Assembly (NCBI GenBank): GCA_019634955.1
Contig: JAHCAK010000014.1
Coordinates: 1-64,000 of the forward strand
Length of the DNA: 64,000 bases
From: Burkholderiales bacterium
Lineage (GTDB): Bacteria; Pseudomonadota; Gammaproteobacteria; Burkholderiales; Usitatibacteraceae
Reading direction: 5' to 3'
Shown: positions 28,012 through 41,904 of the stretch, one piece after another
Layout: each line of letters starts with the position of its first letter
Numbering within the stretch: the stretch's first letter is position 1
Made by a program: the position numbers and the translations under genes
Notes under the pieces: generated by a model
What the model saw: the letters and a program-made list of their open reading frames with translations, nothing else
Databases searched by the model: none
What the model was told of the DNA's origin: nothing

Positions 28012-28860
28012 ATGGTAGAGAACAGGCCGGTCCGCGACTTCTTCGCGCACGCCGTGCTCATCACGGGCGTGCTGCTGGTCGCCTTCCCGCTGTGGGTGAC
28101 CTTCGTCGCCTCGACCCTCACCTTCGACCAGATCGTGTCCGTGCCGATGCCGCTCTGGCCGGGCGACCAGTTCCTGCACAACTACACGCAGGTACTCACG
28201 TCCGGCTCGGAGAAGGGCTCCTCCGCCCCGGTGGGGACGATGCTGGTCAACAGCCTGGTCATGGCGCTGTCCATCGCCATCGGCAAGATCACGATCTCCA
28301 TCCTCTCGGCGTTCGCGATCGTGTACTTCCGCTTCCCCGGCCGCTCGTTCTTCTTCTGGAGCGTGTTCGTGACGCTCATGCTGCCGGTGGAGGTGCGCAT
28401 CATCCCCACCTTCAAGGTGGCCGCGGACCTGGGGATCCTCGACTCGCACGTGGGCCTGGCGATGCCGCTCATCGCCTCCGCCACGGCGACCTTCCTGTTC
28501 CGGCAGTTCTTCATGACCATTCCCGACGAGCTGGCGGAGGCCGCGCGCATCGACGGCGCCGGGCCCATGCGGTTCTTCTTCGACGTGGTCCTGCCGCTGT
28601 CCAAGACCCACATCGCCGCGCTCTTCGTGATCCTCTTCATCTACGGCTGGAACCAGTACCTGTGGCCGCTGCTCATCACCGCCTCGGAGTCGATGTACAC
28701 GGTGGTGATCGGCATCAAGCGCATGATCGCGGGCGGGGACGCCTCCAACGAGTGGCACCTCATCATGGCCACCGCGATGCTCGCCCTGATGCCGCCGGCG
28801 CTGGTGGTGATACTCATGCAGAAGTGGTTCGTGAAGGGCCTGGTCGAAACCGAGAAGTAG
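28012..28860 (+). CDS. ugpE: sn-glycerol-3-phosphate ABC transporter permease UgpE
   Basis: 282-residue second permease subunit with six hydrophobic segments. The EAA loop is [20 protein letters not shown], near residues 180-199. [20 protein letters not shown] is the characteristic UgpE segment near residue 215. It pairs with UgpA to form the membrane channel. The start at [16 protein letters not shown] agrees with E. coli UgpE (MIENRP). It is followed after 23 bp by ugpC. Confidence 0.95.
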   Translation: MVENRPVRDFFAHAVLITGVLLVAFPLWVTFVASTLTFDQIVSVPMPLWPGDQFLHNYTQVLTSGSEKGSSAPVGTMLVNSLVMALSIAIGKITISILSAFAIVYFRFPGRSFFFWSVFVTLMLPVEVRIIPTFKVAADLGILDSHVGLAMPLIASATATFLFRQFFMTIPDELAEAARIDGAGPMRFFFDVVLPLSKTHIAALFVILFIYGWNQYLWPLLITASESMYTVVIGIKRMIAGGDASNEWHLIMATAMLALMPPALVVILMQKWFVKGLVETEK

Positions 28861-28883
28861 GATCCTCAGGAACTCGAGAGCAC

Positions 28884-29950
<1,067 letters not shown>

Positions 29951-29954
<4 letters not shown>

Positions 29955-30697
29955 CCACCGGCCGGCGGCGCCTCGAGGAGCTCACGCTCAACTCGTCCGC
30001 GCCGCCGGGGCAGCTCCTCTACGACGGCTGGCTGCTGCGCTTCTCGCCGGGCAAGGCGAAGCGGGCCCGGTCGGTGAATCCCGTCTACGCCTCGACGCTG
30101 CCGCTCGAGGAGAAGGTCGGCCACTGCGAGCGCCTCTACCGCGAGCGCGGCCTGCCGGCGATCTTCCGCCTCTCCGAGCCGACGATGCCGGACGGCCTCG
30201 AGGCATGCCTCGCCGCCCGCGGCTACGGGCGCTTCGACACCACCCAGGTCCGCGAGGCGGCCATCGACCCGGCGGCGCTCGCGGGCCCCGAGGTGGGGCA
30301 CCCGCGGCTCGAGGAGTGGTTCGACCTGGTGGGCAGCCTGCGCGGCTCGCCCATCGCGCAGCGCGCCGCCCACCTCGCCCGGCTGGCCGCACTCCCGCTG
30401 CCGATGCGCACGGCGGCCATCCTCGAGGACGGCGCCGCCGTGGCCACGGGCCTCGCGATCCTCGAGGGGGAGCACGTGGGCCTCTTCGACGTCGTGACGC
30501 GGGAAGGCTGCCGCCGCCGCGGCCTCGCGAGCACGATCGTTGCGGCGTTGCTGCGATGGGGCAGGGAGGGCGGGGCGATGCATGCCTACCTGCAGGTGGA
30601 AGAGGGCAACGACCCCGCGATCGCCCTGTACGACCGGTTCGGCTTCACGCTCGCCTACCGCTACTGGTACCGCGGGCGCCCGCAGGAGGGTCCATGA
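29951..30697 (+). CDS. GNAT-family N-acetyltransferase
   Basis: 248 residues. The C-terminal half holds the GNAT core: a strand, [20 protein letters not shown], then the acetyl-CoA pyrophosphate loop in [17 protein letters not shown] (about residues 180-196), then a helix and [19 protein letters not shown]. The N-terminal half ([20 protein letters not shown]) resembles the extra domain of two-domain GNAT proteins. It starts within the ugpC stop (ATGA) and ends within the pncC start, so it is translationally coupled to both. The substrate is unknown; a small amine or amino acid is possible. The usual ugpQ phosphodiesterase is absent from this position. Confidence 0.85.
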
Positions 30698-31185
30698 CGG
30701 AAATCGACGAGCTTTCGGCCCGCGTGGGCGAAGCCTGCCGCCGGGCCGGCCTGACGGTCGCGACGGCGGAATCCTGCACCGGCGGCGGCGTGGCGGAGGC
30801 CGTCACCCGGACGGCGGGCAGCTCCGCCTGGTTCGACCGCGGCTTCATCGCCTATGCCAACGCGGCGAAGGTGGACCTCCTGGGCGTGCGGCAGGAGACG
30901 CTGGGCACCCACGGCGCGGTGTCCGAAGCCGTGGCGCGCGAGATGGCGCTGGGGGCCCTGCACCAGAGCGATGCCGACCTCGCGGTCGCAGTGACCGGCG
31001 TGGCCGGGCCCGGCGGAGGCACGGCGACCAAGCCCGTGGGCCTGGTCTGGTTCGCCTGGGCCTCCCTGGGCGGCACCGTGGAGTCCCGCTTCGAGATCTT
31101 CGGCGGGGACCGCGCGGCCGTGCGCGACCAGGCGGTTCGCGAGGCGCTGAAGGGGCTGCTGGATCTCGCGTCCCGCGAGGGCTGA
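30694..31185 (+). CDS. pncC: nicotinamide-nucleotide amidohydrolase (CinA C-terminal family)
   Basis: 163-residue single-domain CinA-C protein that deamidates NMN to nicotinate mononucleotide, salvaging NMN released by DNA ligase. The active-site stretch is ATAESCTGGGVAEAVTRTAG near residues 24-43. GVRQETLGTHGAVSEAVAREMA and AVTGVAGPGGGTATKPVGLVW follow; all are typical. The N-terminal COG1058 domain of full CinA is absent, as in E. coli PncC. It overlaps the GNAT gene (ATGA). Upstream of recA this reproduces the enterobacterial order pncC-recA-recX-alaS, except that lexA is placed between pncC and recA. Confidence 0.94.
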   Translation: MTEIDELSARVGEACRRAGLTVATAESCTGGGVAEAVTRTAGSSAWFDRGFIAYANAAKVDLLGVRQETLGTHGAVSEAVAREMALGALHQSDADLAVAVTGVAGPGGGTATKPVGLVWFAWASLGGTVESRFEIFGGDRAAVRDQAVREALKGLLDLASREG

Positions 31186-31217
31186 GCCCGGACGCAGGGC
31201 GCCGGCGCGGGCGCCGC

Positions 31218-31246
31218 TTGACACCAGAACGATCGTTCTGTAGCTT
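31218..31246 (+). promoter_or_regulatory. lexA(-recA) promoter
   Basis: A perfect -35 TTGACA (31218-31223) is followed at the ideal 17 bp by TAGCTT (31241-31246), a weak -10. The whole spacer (31225-31240) is the first LexA-type palindrome, and the second palindrome covers the predicted start region. Repressor binding would block polymerase directly. Confidence 0.75.
31225..31240 (+). promoter_or_regulatory. LexA operator 1 (perfect palindrome)
   Basis: CAGAACGATCGTTCTG is a perfect 16-bp palindrome with core GAAC-N4-GTTC. This differs from the enterobacterial CTGT-N8-ACAG box and resembles the Bacillus-type CGAAC-N4-GTTCG box. It fills the -35/-10 spacer. Its role is inferred from position and from the adjacent lexA gene. 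Confidence 0.8.
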
Positions 31247-31247
31247 A

Positions 31248-31263
31248 CCGAACAATCGTTCTG
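31248..31263 (+). promoter_or_regulatory. LexA operator 2 (imperfect palindrome)
   Basis: CCGAACAATCGTTCTG matches operator 1 at 14 of 16 positions. It is centred 23 bp downstream, about two helical turns, so two LexA dimers could bind the same face of the DNA. It ends 18 bp before the lexA ATG. Confidence 0.78.
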
Positions 31264-31281
31264 TCAACCGCGTGCCCGACC

Positions 31282-31878
31282 ATGGCGTTGAAGCAGCAGC
31301 AGCCCCTCGACCCGGCGTACCTGGAGAAGCTCCAGGACTACTACGCCGAGCACAAGGTGATCCCCTCCTACTCGGTCCTCGCCTCGCTGTGGGGGATCTC
31401 GGCCAAGTCGTGGGTGTCGGAGTGCGTGCGGCGCTTCGAGGAAGCGGGGTACCTGGACTGGACGCCGGACCGGCAGCTGAAGCCCGGGGCCCGGTTCTTC
31501 GAGCGGCGCCTCGCGCACGACACCGTGCAGGCGGGGCTCCCCAACCCGGCGCTCGCCGACGGCTACGACCTCGTCACGATCGACGACTACCTGGTGCGCG
31601 TGCCGTCGAAGACGAGCCTCGTGCGCGTGAAGGGCGACTCGATGATCGACGCCGGCATCCACGAGGGCGACCTCATCGTGGTCGAGCAGCAGCCCAACGC
31701 GAACGTGGGCGACATCGTCGTCGCCATCGTGGACAACGAATTCACCGTGAAGTACCTGGACCGAGAAAAAGGCGCGTTCGTCCTGAAGCCCGCGAACAAG
31801 GCCTTCCCGGTCATCCGCCCGAAGGGGCGCCTGGAGATTTTCGGTGTGATGGCGGGGTTGGTGCGCAGGACGCGCTGA
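31282..31878 (+). CDS. lexA: LexA-family SOS repressor, divergent DNA-binding domain
   Basis: 198-residue S24-family repressor. An N-terminal winged helix ([20 protein letters not shown], about residues 27-46) replaces the usual LexA recognition helix sequence. The autocleavage site is Ala84-Gly85. The catalytic Ser is Ser120 ([10 protein letters not shown]) and the general-base Lys is Lys157 (FTVKYL). These are the residues needed for RecA-stimulated self-cleavage. Two GAAC-N4-GTTC palindromes overlap its promoter, so it is probably autoregulated. recA follows 85 bp later, and no such operator is seen in between, so recA may depend partly on this promoter. Whether a second, canonical lexA exists elsewhere cannot be seen. 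Confidence 0.88.
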   Translation: MALKQQQPLDPAYLEKLQDYYAEHKVIPSYSVLASLWGISAKSWVSECVRRFEEAGYLDWTPDRQLKPGARFFERRLAHDTVQAGLPNPALADGYDLVTIDDYLVRVPSKTSLVRVKGDSMIDAGIHEGDLIVVEQQPNANVGDIVVAIVDNEFTVKYLDREKGAFVLKPANKAFPVIRPKGRLEIFGVMAGLVRRTR

Positions 31879-31911
31879 CCCTGGGCGGAAAGTTCAACCT
31901 CAACGATATGG

Positions 31912-31917
31912 GATAAT
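31912..31917 (+). promoter_or_regulatory. -10 candidate for a recA-proximal promoter
   Basis: GATAAT lies 47 bases before the ATG at 31964. No convincing -35 is present. If used, transcription would begin at about 31924, inside the longer alternative recA reading frame that opens at 31922, which favours the shorter start. Confidence 0.4.
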
Positions 31918-31963
31918 TCCGATGCTCAAAGTCATCTCCACCCCCGCCGGCGAAACCCCCAAG

Positions 31964-33004
<1,041 letters not shown>

Positions 33005-33030
33005 CCCGCCGCGCGCGACGTATCCCGGCC

Positions 33031-33507
33031 ATGTCCCCCGGGTTCACCGAACCCACGCCCGAGGCGGCCCTGCGCACGCGCGCGTTGAGGCTGCTCGCCC
33101 GGCGCGAGCACTCCCGGGCCGAGCTGCGTCGAAAGCTCGCGCCCCAGGCCGAGGAAGGGGGCGTCGATGTCGATGCCCTCCTCGACGACTTCACGAGCCG
33201 CGGGTGGCTTTCCGAAGAGCGCTTCGTCGAGCAGGCGGTTCGGGCGAAGGCTCGCCGGTACGGGCCCCTCAAGATCGCGCAGCACCTGCGCGAGAGGGGC
33301 ATCGACGAGGCGGGCATCGAGAAGGGCCTCGCGCAGGCCAGGGCGGGGGAGGGCGAGGCCCTCGCCTCGGCCTGGCGCGCGCGCTTTGGCCGGCTGCCTG
33401 CCGACGAGGCCGACAAGGCGAGGCAGGTCCGCTTCCTGCAGCAGCGGGGCTTTCCCTTGGAGGAGGTCCTGCGCTTCCTCAAGTCGCGACCCGACGCCAT
33501 GCGCTGA
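33031..33507 (+). CDS. recX: regulatory protein RecX
   Basis: 158-residue helical protein built of three-helix repeats that caps and limits RecA filament growth. Family-like segments include [19 protein letters not shown] (residues 15-33), [20 protein letters not shown] (near 54-73), [16 protein letters not shown] and the C-terminal [20 protein letters not shown]. It begins 27 bp after recA, the usual coupling. The short gap and lack of a terminator suggest read-through from recA. Confidence 0.94.
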   Translation: MSPGFTEPTPEAALRTRALRLLARREHSRAELRRKLAPQAEEGGVDVDALLDDFTSRGWLSEERFVEQAVRAKARRYGPLKIAQHLRERGIDEAGIEKGLAQARAGEGEALASAWRARFGRLPADEADKARQVRFLQQRGFPLEEVLRFLKSRPDAMR

Positions 33508-33590
33508 AGGGCGTGGGACGGTGGCACCCGCTTCGGGCCGCCAGCGCATTTGGTATCCTTGCGGTTTCGCCCGCAGCAACCCCGCGCCCC

Positions 33591-36215
<2,625 letters not shown>

Positions 36216-36245
36216 GCCGCGGCTGGCGGCCCCACCCGGTCCGCG

Positions 36246-37541
36246 ATGATCTCACCGAGCTTCGCCCTGCCCGAGGACGGCCAGCGCCTCGTCCTGAACG
36301 ACGAGATCCACGCCCGCCCGCCAGTGCGACTCGCGGGCGCGCAGCACGTGGTCTACCTCGCCGTGCGGCATGGTCCGGGCGAGCGCGAGGCTCACCGGCG
36401 GGCGCTGGGCCGGCTGGCGCAGGCGGCGGGCGCGGCCGTCGCCCCCGGCGTGGACCATGCCGTGGTGACGCTGGGGGAGGGGCTGCGCTTCAAGTGGGAG
36501 GGGCACGCCGAGTTCGCGAGCTACACCTTCTTCGCCGAAGGTGGCGGCGACCTGTCGCCCGCCACGGTGCTGGAGCGCGCAGGCTGGCCCGACGTCGCCT
36601 TCACGCTTCCGGGAGAAGTCCTCGTGGCCATCTCGATCGACCTGCGGCCTTTCCCGGGCGACACGCCGCCGCCGGCCGCGTTCGAGACGCGGTCGGACAC
36701 GGTGATCGGCGGCGCCGTCTCGGACGGCCGGGGCTGGGCATACACGGATTTCCGCATCCGCGAGGACGGCTTCACGCGCTTCCTCGTCCTCAACCGGGAG
36801 ATGGGCCTCGGGCAGGCCGGTCGCATCGTGCAGCGCCTGCTCGAGGTCGAGACCTACCGCATGATGGCGCTCCTCGCGTTCCCCGTGGCGCGCAAGGCCG
36901 CCCCGGAGGTCTCCGCGATGGAGACCGAGCTCGAGACGATCGTCGAGCGCATCGCCGGCGCGACCCCGGAGGACGAGGCGAGGCTCCTCGACGACCTCAC
37001 GCGGCTCGCCGCGCGCATCGAGCACCTGCAGGGCGCGACGCGCTTCCGGTTCGAGGCCGCGGAGGCCTACGAGGCCATCGTGAACCGGCGTCTCGCGGAG
37101 CTGCGCGAGGTGCGCATCCCGGGCCTCTCCACCCTCGGCGAGTTCCTGCACCGGCGCTTCGACCCGGCCATGGCCACCTGCCGCAGCGCCGCGCGCCGCG
37201 TCGCGAGCCTGGCCGCGCGGGTGACGCGGGCGAGCGCGCTCCTGCGCACGCGCGTGGACATCGCGCGCGAGCAGCAGAACCAGAGGCTCCTCGAAGCGAT
37301 GAACCGGCGCGGACGGCTGCAGCTGCGCCTGCAGCAGGCCGTCGAGGGGCTCTCGGTCGTGGTCATCACCTACTACGGCGTGTCGCTCGTCGGCGTGCTC
37401 GCCAAGGCGGCCAAGGCGGGCGGGCTCGGCTGGAACCCGGACATCGTCATGGGCGTGGCCGTGCCGGTCGTGGCCGCGGCCGTCTTCGGCGGCGTGCATC
37501 GCCTGCGCAAGGCGCTCGAGGTGAAGGAGGGCGGGCCGTGA
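36246..37541 (+). CDS. DUF3422-family membrane-associated protein
   Basis: 431 residues. The N-terminal signature LNDEIHARPPVRLAG (residues 17-31) is typical of DUF3422. The central part is a long coiled coil (about residues 225-350) with a basic stretch, RRVASLAARVTRASALLRTR. Two hydrophobic segments close the protein (GLSVVVITYYGVSLVGVLA and IVMGVAVPVVAAAVFGGV). This helix-plus-two-TM end recalls CorA-like or other membrane-anchored stalk proteins, but no GxN motif is present and no function is known. It is 30 bp after alaS, and its stop overlaps the GTG start of the Nudix gene. Confidence 0.85.
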   Translation: MISPSFALPEDGQRLVLNDEIHARPPVRLAGAQHVVYLAVRHGPGEREAHRRALGRLAQAAGAAVAPGVDHAVVTLGEGLRFKWEGHAEFASYTFFAEGGGDLSPATVLERAGWPDVAFTLPGEVLVAISIDLRPFPGDTPPPAAFETRSDTVIGGAVSDGRGWAYTDFRIREDGFTRFLVLNREMGLGQAGRIVQRLLEVETYRMMALLAFPVARKAAPEVSAMETELETIVERIAGATPEDEARLLDDLTRLAARIEHLQGATRFRFEAAEAYEAIVNRRLAELREVRIPGLSTLGEFLHRRFDPAMATCRSAARRVASLAARVTRASALLRTRVDIAREQQNQRLLEAMNRRGRLQLRLQQAVEGLSVVVITYYGVSLVGVLAKAAKAGGLGWNPDIVMGVAVPVVAAAVFGGVHRLRKALEVKEGGP

Positions 37542-38092
37542 GTGTCGAGGCCTTCTCGTTCTGCCCGCGTTGCGCGAAGCCCCTCGCCGATCGTCCCATC
37601 GCGGGCGATGGCGGGCCGGTCGTGCGGTGCGCGTGCCCCGACGACGCGTGCGGCTTCGTCCATTGGGGCAACCCGACGCCGGCCGTGGGGGCGCTGGTGG
37701 AGCACGAGGGCGAGATCCTGCTCGCACGCAATCGCGCCTGGCCCGAGGGGTGGTTCGCGCTCGTGACGGGCTACCTCGAGGCGCGGGAAGACCCGAAGGC
37801 GGCGGTGGCGCGCGAGGTGAAGGAGGAACTGGGCCTCGAAGTCACCGAGTCCCACCTCATCGGCAACTACATCTTCGCGAGGAAAAACGAGGTCATGCTC
37901 TGCTACCACGCCGTGGCCACGGGAACGGTGCGGCTGGGCGAGGAGCTCGCGGAGTATCGGCGCTACGCGCCGGCCGAGCTGCGCCCGTGGCCGCGGGCCA
38001 CGGGCTTCGCCGTCGCCGACTGGATGCGCGCGCGCGGCCTGCCGTTCGAGTTCGCGGACTTCGCCGCGCCGGGCCGGGGGAGCGGCGGGTGA
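37538..38092 (+). CDS. Nudix hydrolase with N-terminal zinc-ribbon
   Basis: 184 residues, starting with GTG inside the DUF3422 stop codon (GTGA). Two Cys pairs near the N-terminus (CPRC and CACPDDAC, about residues 9-41) form a likely zinc ribbon, as in NudC-type enzymes. The complete Nudix box begins at GYLEAREDPKAA and contains REVKEELGLEV, with all the metal-binding Glu residues. It lacks the larger N-terminal domain of true NudC NADH pyrophosphatase. The substrate is unknown; a nucleotide diphosphate derivative is expected. The very long open frame upstream of it is a shadow of alaS and DUF3422. Confidence 0.9.
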   Translation: MSVEAFSFCPRCAKPLADRPIAGDGGPVVRCACPDDACGFVHWGNPTPAVGALVEHEGEILLARNRAWPEGWFALVTGYLEAREDPKAAVAREVKEELGLEVTESHLIGNYIFARKNEVMLCYHAVATGTVRLGEELAEYRRYAPAELRPWPRATGFAVADWMRARGLPFEFADFAAPGRGSGG

Positions 38093-38106
38093 GCGGGAGG
38101 ATCGTC

Positions 38107-38811
38107 ATGCCGACGGAGGGCCCCGCGCGCATCGCCGGCTACCTGCGCGCCGCCGGGCTCGCGCAGCTCGAGGGGCACGAGGACGAGGTCGCGCTCGCCA
38201 TTGGCGACTTCCTCGAGGCCATGGGCGAGAAGGTGGCGATCGGCGACCCCGCATCGCTCTACACCTACCCCGTTCCGATGCTGGGCGAGGACGGCGCGTG
38301 CTCGGTGCTGGACGAGCTCGCCCCGGTGCCCTACGACCTCGCCGGCATCCTCGGCGGCCGCAGCGAGCAGGCCACGCGGCGCCTCGCGCTGCTCGAGCGT
38401 CTCGTCGAGCGCGCGCAGGAGACCACGGGTTGCGACTGGGTCGGCGTCTACCAGAAGCGCGTGAACCCGGCCGGGACGCCCGTCCTCGTGAAGCTTTCCT
38501 ACGTGGGGCGGCCGAGCCGCGCGGAATTTCCCCTCACGCCGGCCTTCGCCGAGGGGAGCACCAACAGCTCCGTCGGGCTCACCGGCCGCGCGCTCGTGAT
38601 CGACGACGTGGCGAAGCACGTCGAGGCGGGCGGCGGCTTCTACGTGTGCGACGCCGAGGTGCAGTCCGAGGCATGCCTGCCGCTTCTCGACGAGGGCCTG
38701 CGGGTGGCGGGGATCGTCGACGCCGAGGCGAAGCCGCGCGCGTTTTTCGTGCCGTCGCGCCTTGCCACGCTCGCGGCGCTCGCGATCGTCGCTTCCGCCG
38801 TCCTGCCCTGA
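38107..38811 (+). CDS. GAF domain-containing protein
   Basis: 234 residues, ATG at 38107 preceded by GGGAGG at seven bases. The C-terminal two-thirds (about residues 95-234) form a GAF domain. Its GRALVIDDV and VCDAEVQSEACLPLLDEG segments, with two Cys, recall the free-methionine-R-sulfoxide reductase (MsrC) group. The third MsrC cysteine position could not be confirmed, so enzymatic activity is uncertain. The N-terminal 90 residues (RIAGYLRAAGLAQLEGHEDE) are helical and unassigned. It follows the Nudix gene by 14 bp and is convergent with the TPR-glycosyltransferase gene. Confidence 0.8.
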   Translation: MPTEGPARIAGYLRAAGLAQLEGHEDEVALAIGDFLEAMGEKVAIGDPASLYTYPVPMLGEDGACSVLDELAPVPYDLAGILGGRSEQATRRLALLERLVERAQETTGCDWVGVYQKRVNPAGTPVLVKLSYVGRPSRAEFPLTPAFAEGSTNSSVGLTGRALVIDDVAKHVEAGGGFYVCDAEVQSEACLPLLDEGLRVAGIVDAEAKPRAFFVPSRLATLAALAIVASAVLP

Positions 38812-38818
38812 GCCCCGC

Positions 38819-40105
38819 TCAGCCTTCCCGCGAGCCCAGCACCGAGCAGAAGCCGTCCAGTTCCGCCTGCAGGCGCAGCGCCTCGCCGGCGCTCGCGAGC
38901 CGCACGGCGTGGAAATGGCTCGGCTGGGCCGGCTCCCGGCCGAGGGGCGGGAATTTCGCCGCGAAGCGTGGCGCCTGCGCCTGCCAGGCGGGGCCGAGGC
39001 TGCCGCGGGACGCGTGGGCCACGAGGATGGCGGTGTCGGCGGCGACGGCGAGCCCGGCGCGGTGCGCGCGCAGGCAGAAGTCGAGATCGTAGAAGTGGAA
39101 CCCGTCGAAGGTGGCCGCGTCGAATCCCACTTTCCGCGCCGCCGCCGTTCGCGCGGCGATGAAGCAGCCGTCGAGGCCCTGCATGCCAACGGCGAGCCCG
39201 GCGTGAAGCGACAGCGCGGAGAAGTCCCAGGTGCCGGCTGCGCTCGACCCGTGCACGAGCCAGCCGCGCATCGCCGGCTGGCCACCCCAGCCGAGGGTGG
39301 GCCCGGCGAGGCGCCGGGTGCCCGCAACGCCGACGACGTCGGCCACGGCGAGCGCGCGGGCGAGGAGGGCATCCAGCCGCGGCGACAGGACCTCCACGTC
39401 GTCGTGCAGGAAGACGATCGCCTCGCCTCGCGCCCGTGCGAGGGCGCCATTGTAGGCATCCGCCAGCGACCTTGGCGCGCGGATCTCGATGTGCTCGAAG
39501 CCTGGCGCGAGCGTGGCGGCGAGCGCGGCGCGGCAGCGCGCGAGCTTCGCCTCGTCCACGCTGCAGGTCACCACGGTGAGCGTCGGGCACGCCGCACTCG
39601 CGGATCGCGGCGTGTCCGCGGCGAAGACGCGGCGGCGGTCCTTCACGATCTCGGCGACTGCCTGGAAGGCGAACTCGACCGCCATCGGATCGGCGTCGGG
39701 GAGCCCGGTTTGCGCAAGGCGCTCGCGGCAGCCGGCCGCGTCGCCCGACGCGTGCCGCGCCAGGGCGTCCACGAGGAGCGCGGGCAGGAACCCGGGGCGC
39801 GCCTCCAGCGACCGGCGCGCGGCGGCCGACGCGGCGCCAAGGTCTCCCAGCCGCCAGTGGACGCGGGCGGCCGAGGCGAGGATGGCCGGGTCCGGCCCCG
39901 CGCGTGCGGCCGCATCGAGGCGGCTGGCGGCGATGTCCAGGTGGCCGGCGCGGGCGGCGATCTCGCCGCCGAGGTGGAGCGCCTGCGCGTGGGCCGGGTC
40001 GGCCGCGAGAAGCGAGGCGACCGCCGCCTCCGCCGCCTCGAGGTCGCCGGCGCGCATCCGCTCCAGCGCGGCCGGAAGGCCGCCGGGTGAGGAAGGGGAA
40101 GCCAT
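38819..40105 (-). CDS. TPR-repeat protein with family 2-like glycosyltransferase domain
   Basis: 428 residues. Residues about 10-130 are Ala-rich helical TPR repeats (for example LEAAEAAVASLLAADPAHAQ). From about residue 172 a GT-A fold begins: TLTVVTCSVDEAKLARC, then SLADAYNGALARARGEAIVF with the metal-binding DxD-like HDDVEV at 232-237. FDGFHFYDLDFCLRAHRAGL near 330 is the acceptor or catalytic part of the GT2 family. It is probably a soluble or peripheral glycosyltransferase of unknown sugar. It lies 13 bp downstream of lpdA on the same strand; a link to pyruvate dehydrogenase is not obvious. Confidence 0.85.
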   Translation of the reverse strand: MASPSSPGGLPAALERMRAGDLEAAEAAVASLLAADPAHAQALHLGGEIAARAGHLDIAASRLDAAARAGPDPAILASAARVHWRLGDLGAASAAARRSLEARPGFLPALLVDALARHASGDAAGCRERLAQTGLPDADPMAVEFAFQAVAEIVKDRRRVFAADTPRSASAACPTLTVVTCSVDEAKLARCRAALAATLAPGFEHIEIRAPRSLADAYNGALARARGEAIVFLHDDVEVLSPRLDALLARALAVADVVGVAGTRRLAGPTLGWGGQPAMRGWLVHGSSAAGTWDFSALSLHAGLAVGMQGLDGCFIAARTAAARKVGFDAATFDGFHFYDLDFCLRAHRAGLAVAADTAILVAHASRGSLGPAWQAQAPRFAAKFPPLGREPAQPSHFHAVRLASAGEALRLQAELDGFCSVLGSREG

Positions 40106-40118
40106 CCTCGCCGCGCCG

Positions 40119-41894
40119 CTACTTCTTGGGCGGCATCATGTCCGTGATGCTGCCCTCGGCGATCTCCGCGCCGAAGAAGACCGTCTCGGAAAGCGTCGGG
40201 TGCGGGTGGATGGTGAGGCCGATGTCCTCGGCGTCGGCGCCCATCTCGAGCGCGAGCACGGTCTCGGCGATGAGCTCGCCGGCGTTGATGCCGACGATGC
40301 CGGCCCCGAGGATGCGCTTCGTGCCCTTCTCGAAGAGGATCTTGGTGAGGCCCTCCTCGCGGGCCATGCCGATGGCGCGCCCGCTGGCGGCCCAAGGGAA
40401 CACGGCCTTCTCGTACTCGACGCCCTTCGCCTTCGCCTCGGGCTCCGAGAGGCCCATCCACGCGACCTCCGGATCGGTGTAGGCCACGCTCGGGATCGTT
40501 CGGGCCTCCCACACGTGGTGGGCGTGGCCCGCGATCACCTCGGCGGCGAGCTTTCCCTCGTGCGTCGCCTTGTGCGCGAGCATGGGCTCGCCGACGATGT
40601 CGCCGATGGCGAAGATGTGCGGCACGTTGGTTCGCATCTGGCCGTCCACCGGAATCCAGCCTCGGTCGCCCACGGTGACGCCGGCCTTCTCCGCGCCGAT
40701 GAGCTTGCCGTTGGGCCGGCGTCCCACCGAGAGCAGAACGCGGTCGTAGACCTGTGGCGACGGCGCGCCCGGCGAGCCGTCGGCGGACTCGAAGGTGGCG
40801 CGAAGCCCCTCGGGCACGGCCTCGAGCTTCGCGACCTTCGTCTTGAGCAGGATCGCCTCGTAGCGCTTCTCGATGCGCCGGTGCAGCGGCTTCACGATGT
40901 CGGGATCCGCCCCGGGGATGAGGCGGTCCATGAACTCGACCACCGTCACCTTCGACCCGAGCGCGTCGTACACCGTGGCCATCTCCAGCCCGATGATGCC
41001 GCCGCCGACCACGAGCAGGCGCTTCGGCACGTCCTTCAGCTCGAGCGCACCCGTGGAGTCCATCACGCGCGGGTCGTCGGGAAAGCCCGGAATCGTCGCG
41101 GGCTGCGAGCCCGCCGCGATGATGCAATGGTCGAACGAGACGACCTTCCTGCCCTCGGCCGTCTGCACCTCGAGCGAGTGCGGGGTGGCGAACTGCGCCG
41201 TGCCCCGCACCACGGTCACCTTGCGCGCCTTGGCGAGGCTCGCCAGGCCCTTCGTGAGCTTGCCGACCACGCCGTCCTTGAACGCGCGCACCTTGTCGAG
41301 GTCGATGGCGGGCTGGCCGAAGGTGACCCCGTGGGCGGCCATGTCCTCGGCGTCGGCGAGCACCTTGGCCGTGTGCAGCAGCGCCTTCGACGGGATGCAG
41401 CCCACGTTGAGGCACACCCCGCCGAGCGTGGCGTACCGCTCGACGAGGACTACTTTCTTGCCGAGGTCCGCGGCGCGGAACGCGGCCGTGTAGCCGCCGG
41501 GGCCGGCGCCGAGCACGAGCACTTCCGCGTGCAGGTCCGCGTCGAGGCTCGCGAGCGTCGAGGTGAGCGCCTCGCGCAGCGAGGCCGGCGTGGCGGGCGG
41601 CGCCGGCGCGGGAGCCGGTGCGGGGGCGGGGGCGGCAGGCGCGGCCGCCACGCCGGCCTCGGCCTCCAGGGTGACGATGGCCGTGCCCTGCGACACCTTG
41701 TCGCCCACCTTCACCAGCACGGAGGCGACCGTGCCGCCGTGCGTCGACGGCACCTCCATCGTGGCCTTGTCCGATTCCAGCACGACGAGCGACTGCTCCT
41801 TCGCGACCTTGTCGCCCGGCTTCACCAGCAGCTCGATGACCGGGACGTCCTTGAAGTCCCCGATGTCCGGGACCTTGATCTCCAGGGTGGCCAT
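40119..41894 (-). CDS. lpdA: dihydrolipoyl dehydrogenase with N-terminal lipoyl domain (PDH E3)
   Basis: 591-residue E3 of pyruvate dehydrogenase. Residues 1-78 are a lipoyl domain with the modified Lys in LESDKATME (near 43), followed by an Ala/Pro linker (about 80-108). The flavoprotein core begins near 120 ([21 protein letters not shown]). The redox-active disulfide is in [13 protein letters not shown], and the C-terminal His-Glu pair is near HPHPTLSE. The lipoyl-E3 fusion is typical of Burkholderiales and Neisseria-type betaproteobacteria. The DNA for its first 26 codons is nearly the same as that of the aceF lipoyl domain (see repeats). aceF lies 10 bp upstream. Confidence 0.96.
   Translation of the reverse strand: MATLEIKVPDIGDFKDVPVIELLVKPGDKVAKEQSLVVLESDKATMEVPSTHGGTVASVLVKVGDKVSQGTAIVTLEAEAGVAAAPAAPAPAPAPAPAPPATPASLREALTSTLASLDADLHAEVLVLGAGPGGYTAAFRAADLGKKVVLVERYATLGGVCLNVGCIPSKALLHTAKVLADAEDMAAHGVTFGQPAIDLDKVRAFKDGVVGKLTKGLASLAKARKVTVVRGTAQFATPHSLEVQTAEGRKVVSFDHCIIAAGSQPATIPGFPDDPRVMDSTGALELKDVPKRLLVVGGGIIGLEMATVYDALGSKVTVVEFMDRLIPGADPDIVKPLHRRIEKRYEAILLKTKVAKLEAVPEGLRATFESADGSPGAPSPQVYDRVLLSVGRRPNGKLIGAEKAGVTVGDRGWIPVDGQMRTNVPHIFAIGDIVGEPMLAHKATHEGKLAAEVIAGHAHHVWEARTIPSVAYTDPEVAWMGLSEPEAKAKGVEYEKAVFPWAASGRAIGMAREEGLTKILFEKGTKRILGAGIVGINAGELIAETVLALEMGADAEDIGLTIHPHPTLSETVFFGAEIAEGSITDMMPPKK
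41814..41892. repeat. direct repeat copy A (lpdA lipoyl-domain 5' end)
   Basis: 79-bp segment encoding the start of the LpdA lipoyl domain. By hand alignment it is identical to 43136-43214 at 70 of 79 positions, without gaps. The two copies are in direct orientation, about 1.3 kb apart. The conservation partly reflects selection on the lipoyl domain, but the long unbroken matches (23 bases, including synonymous positions) suggest gene conversion or recent duplication. Confidence 0.85.
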
Positions 41895-41904
41895 GGCGGG
41901 CTCC

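Noticed and set aside
31186-31281. Enterobacterial LexA box (CTGT-N8-ACAG) before lexA
   Set aside because: No such spacing exists. The palindromes present have GAAC-N4-GTTC cores instead.
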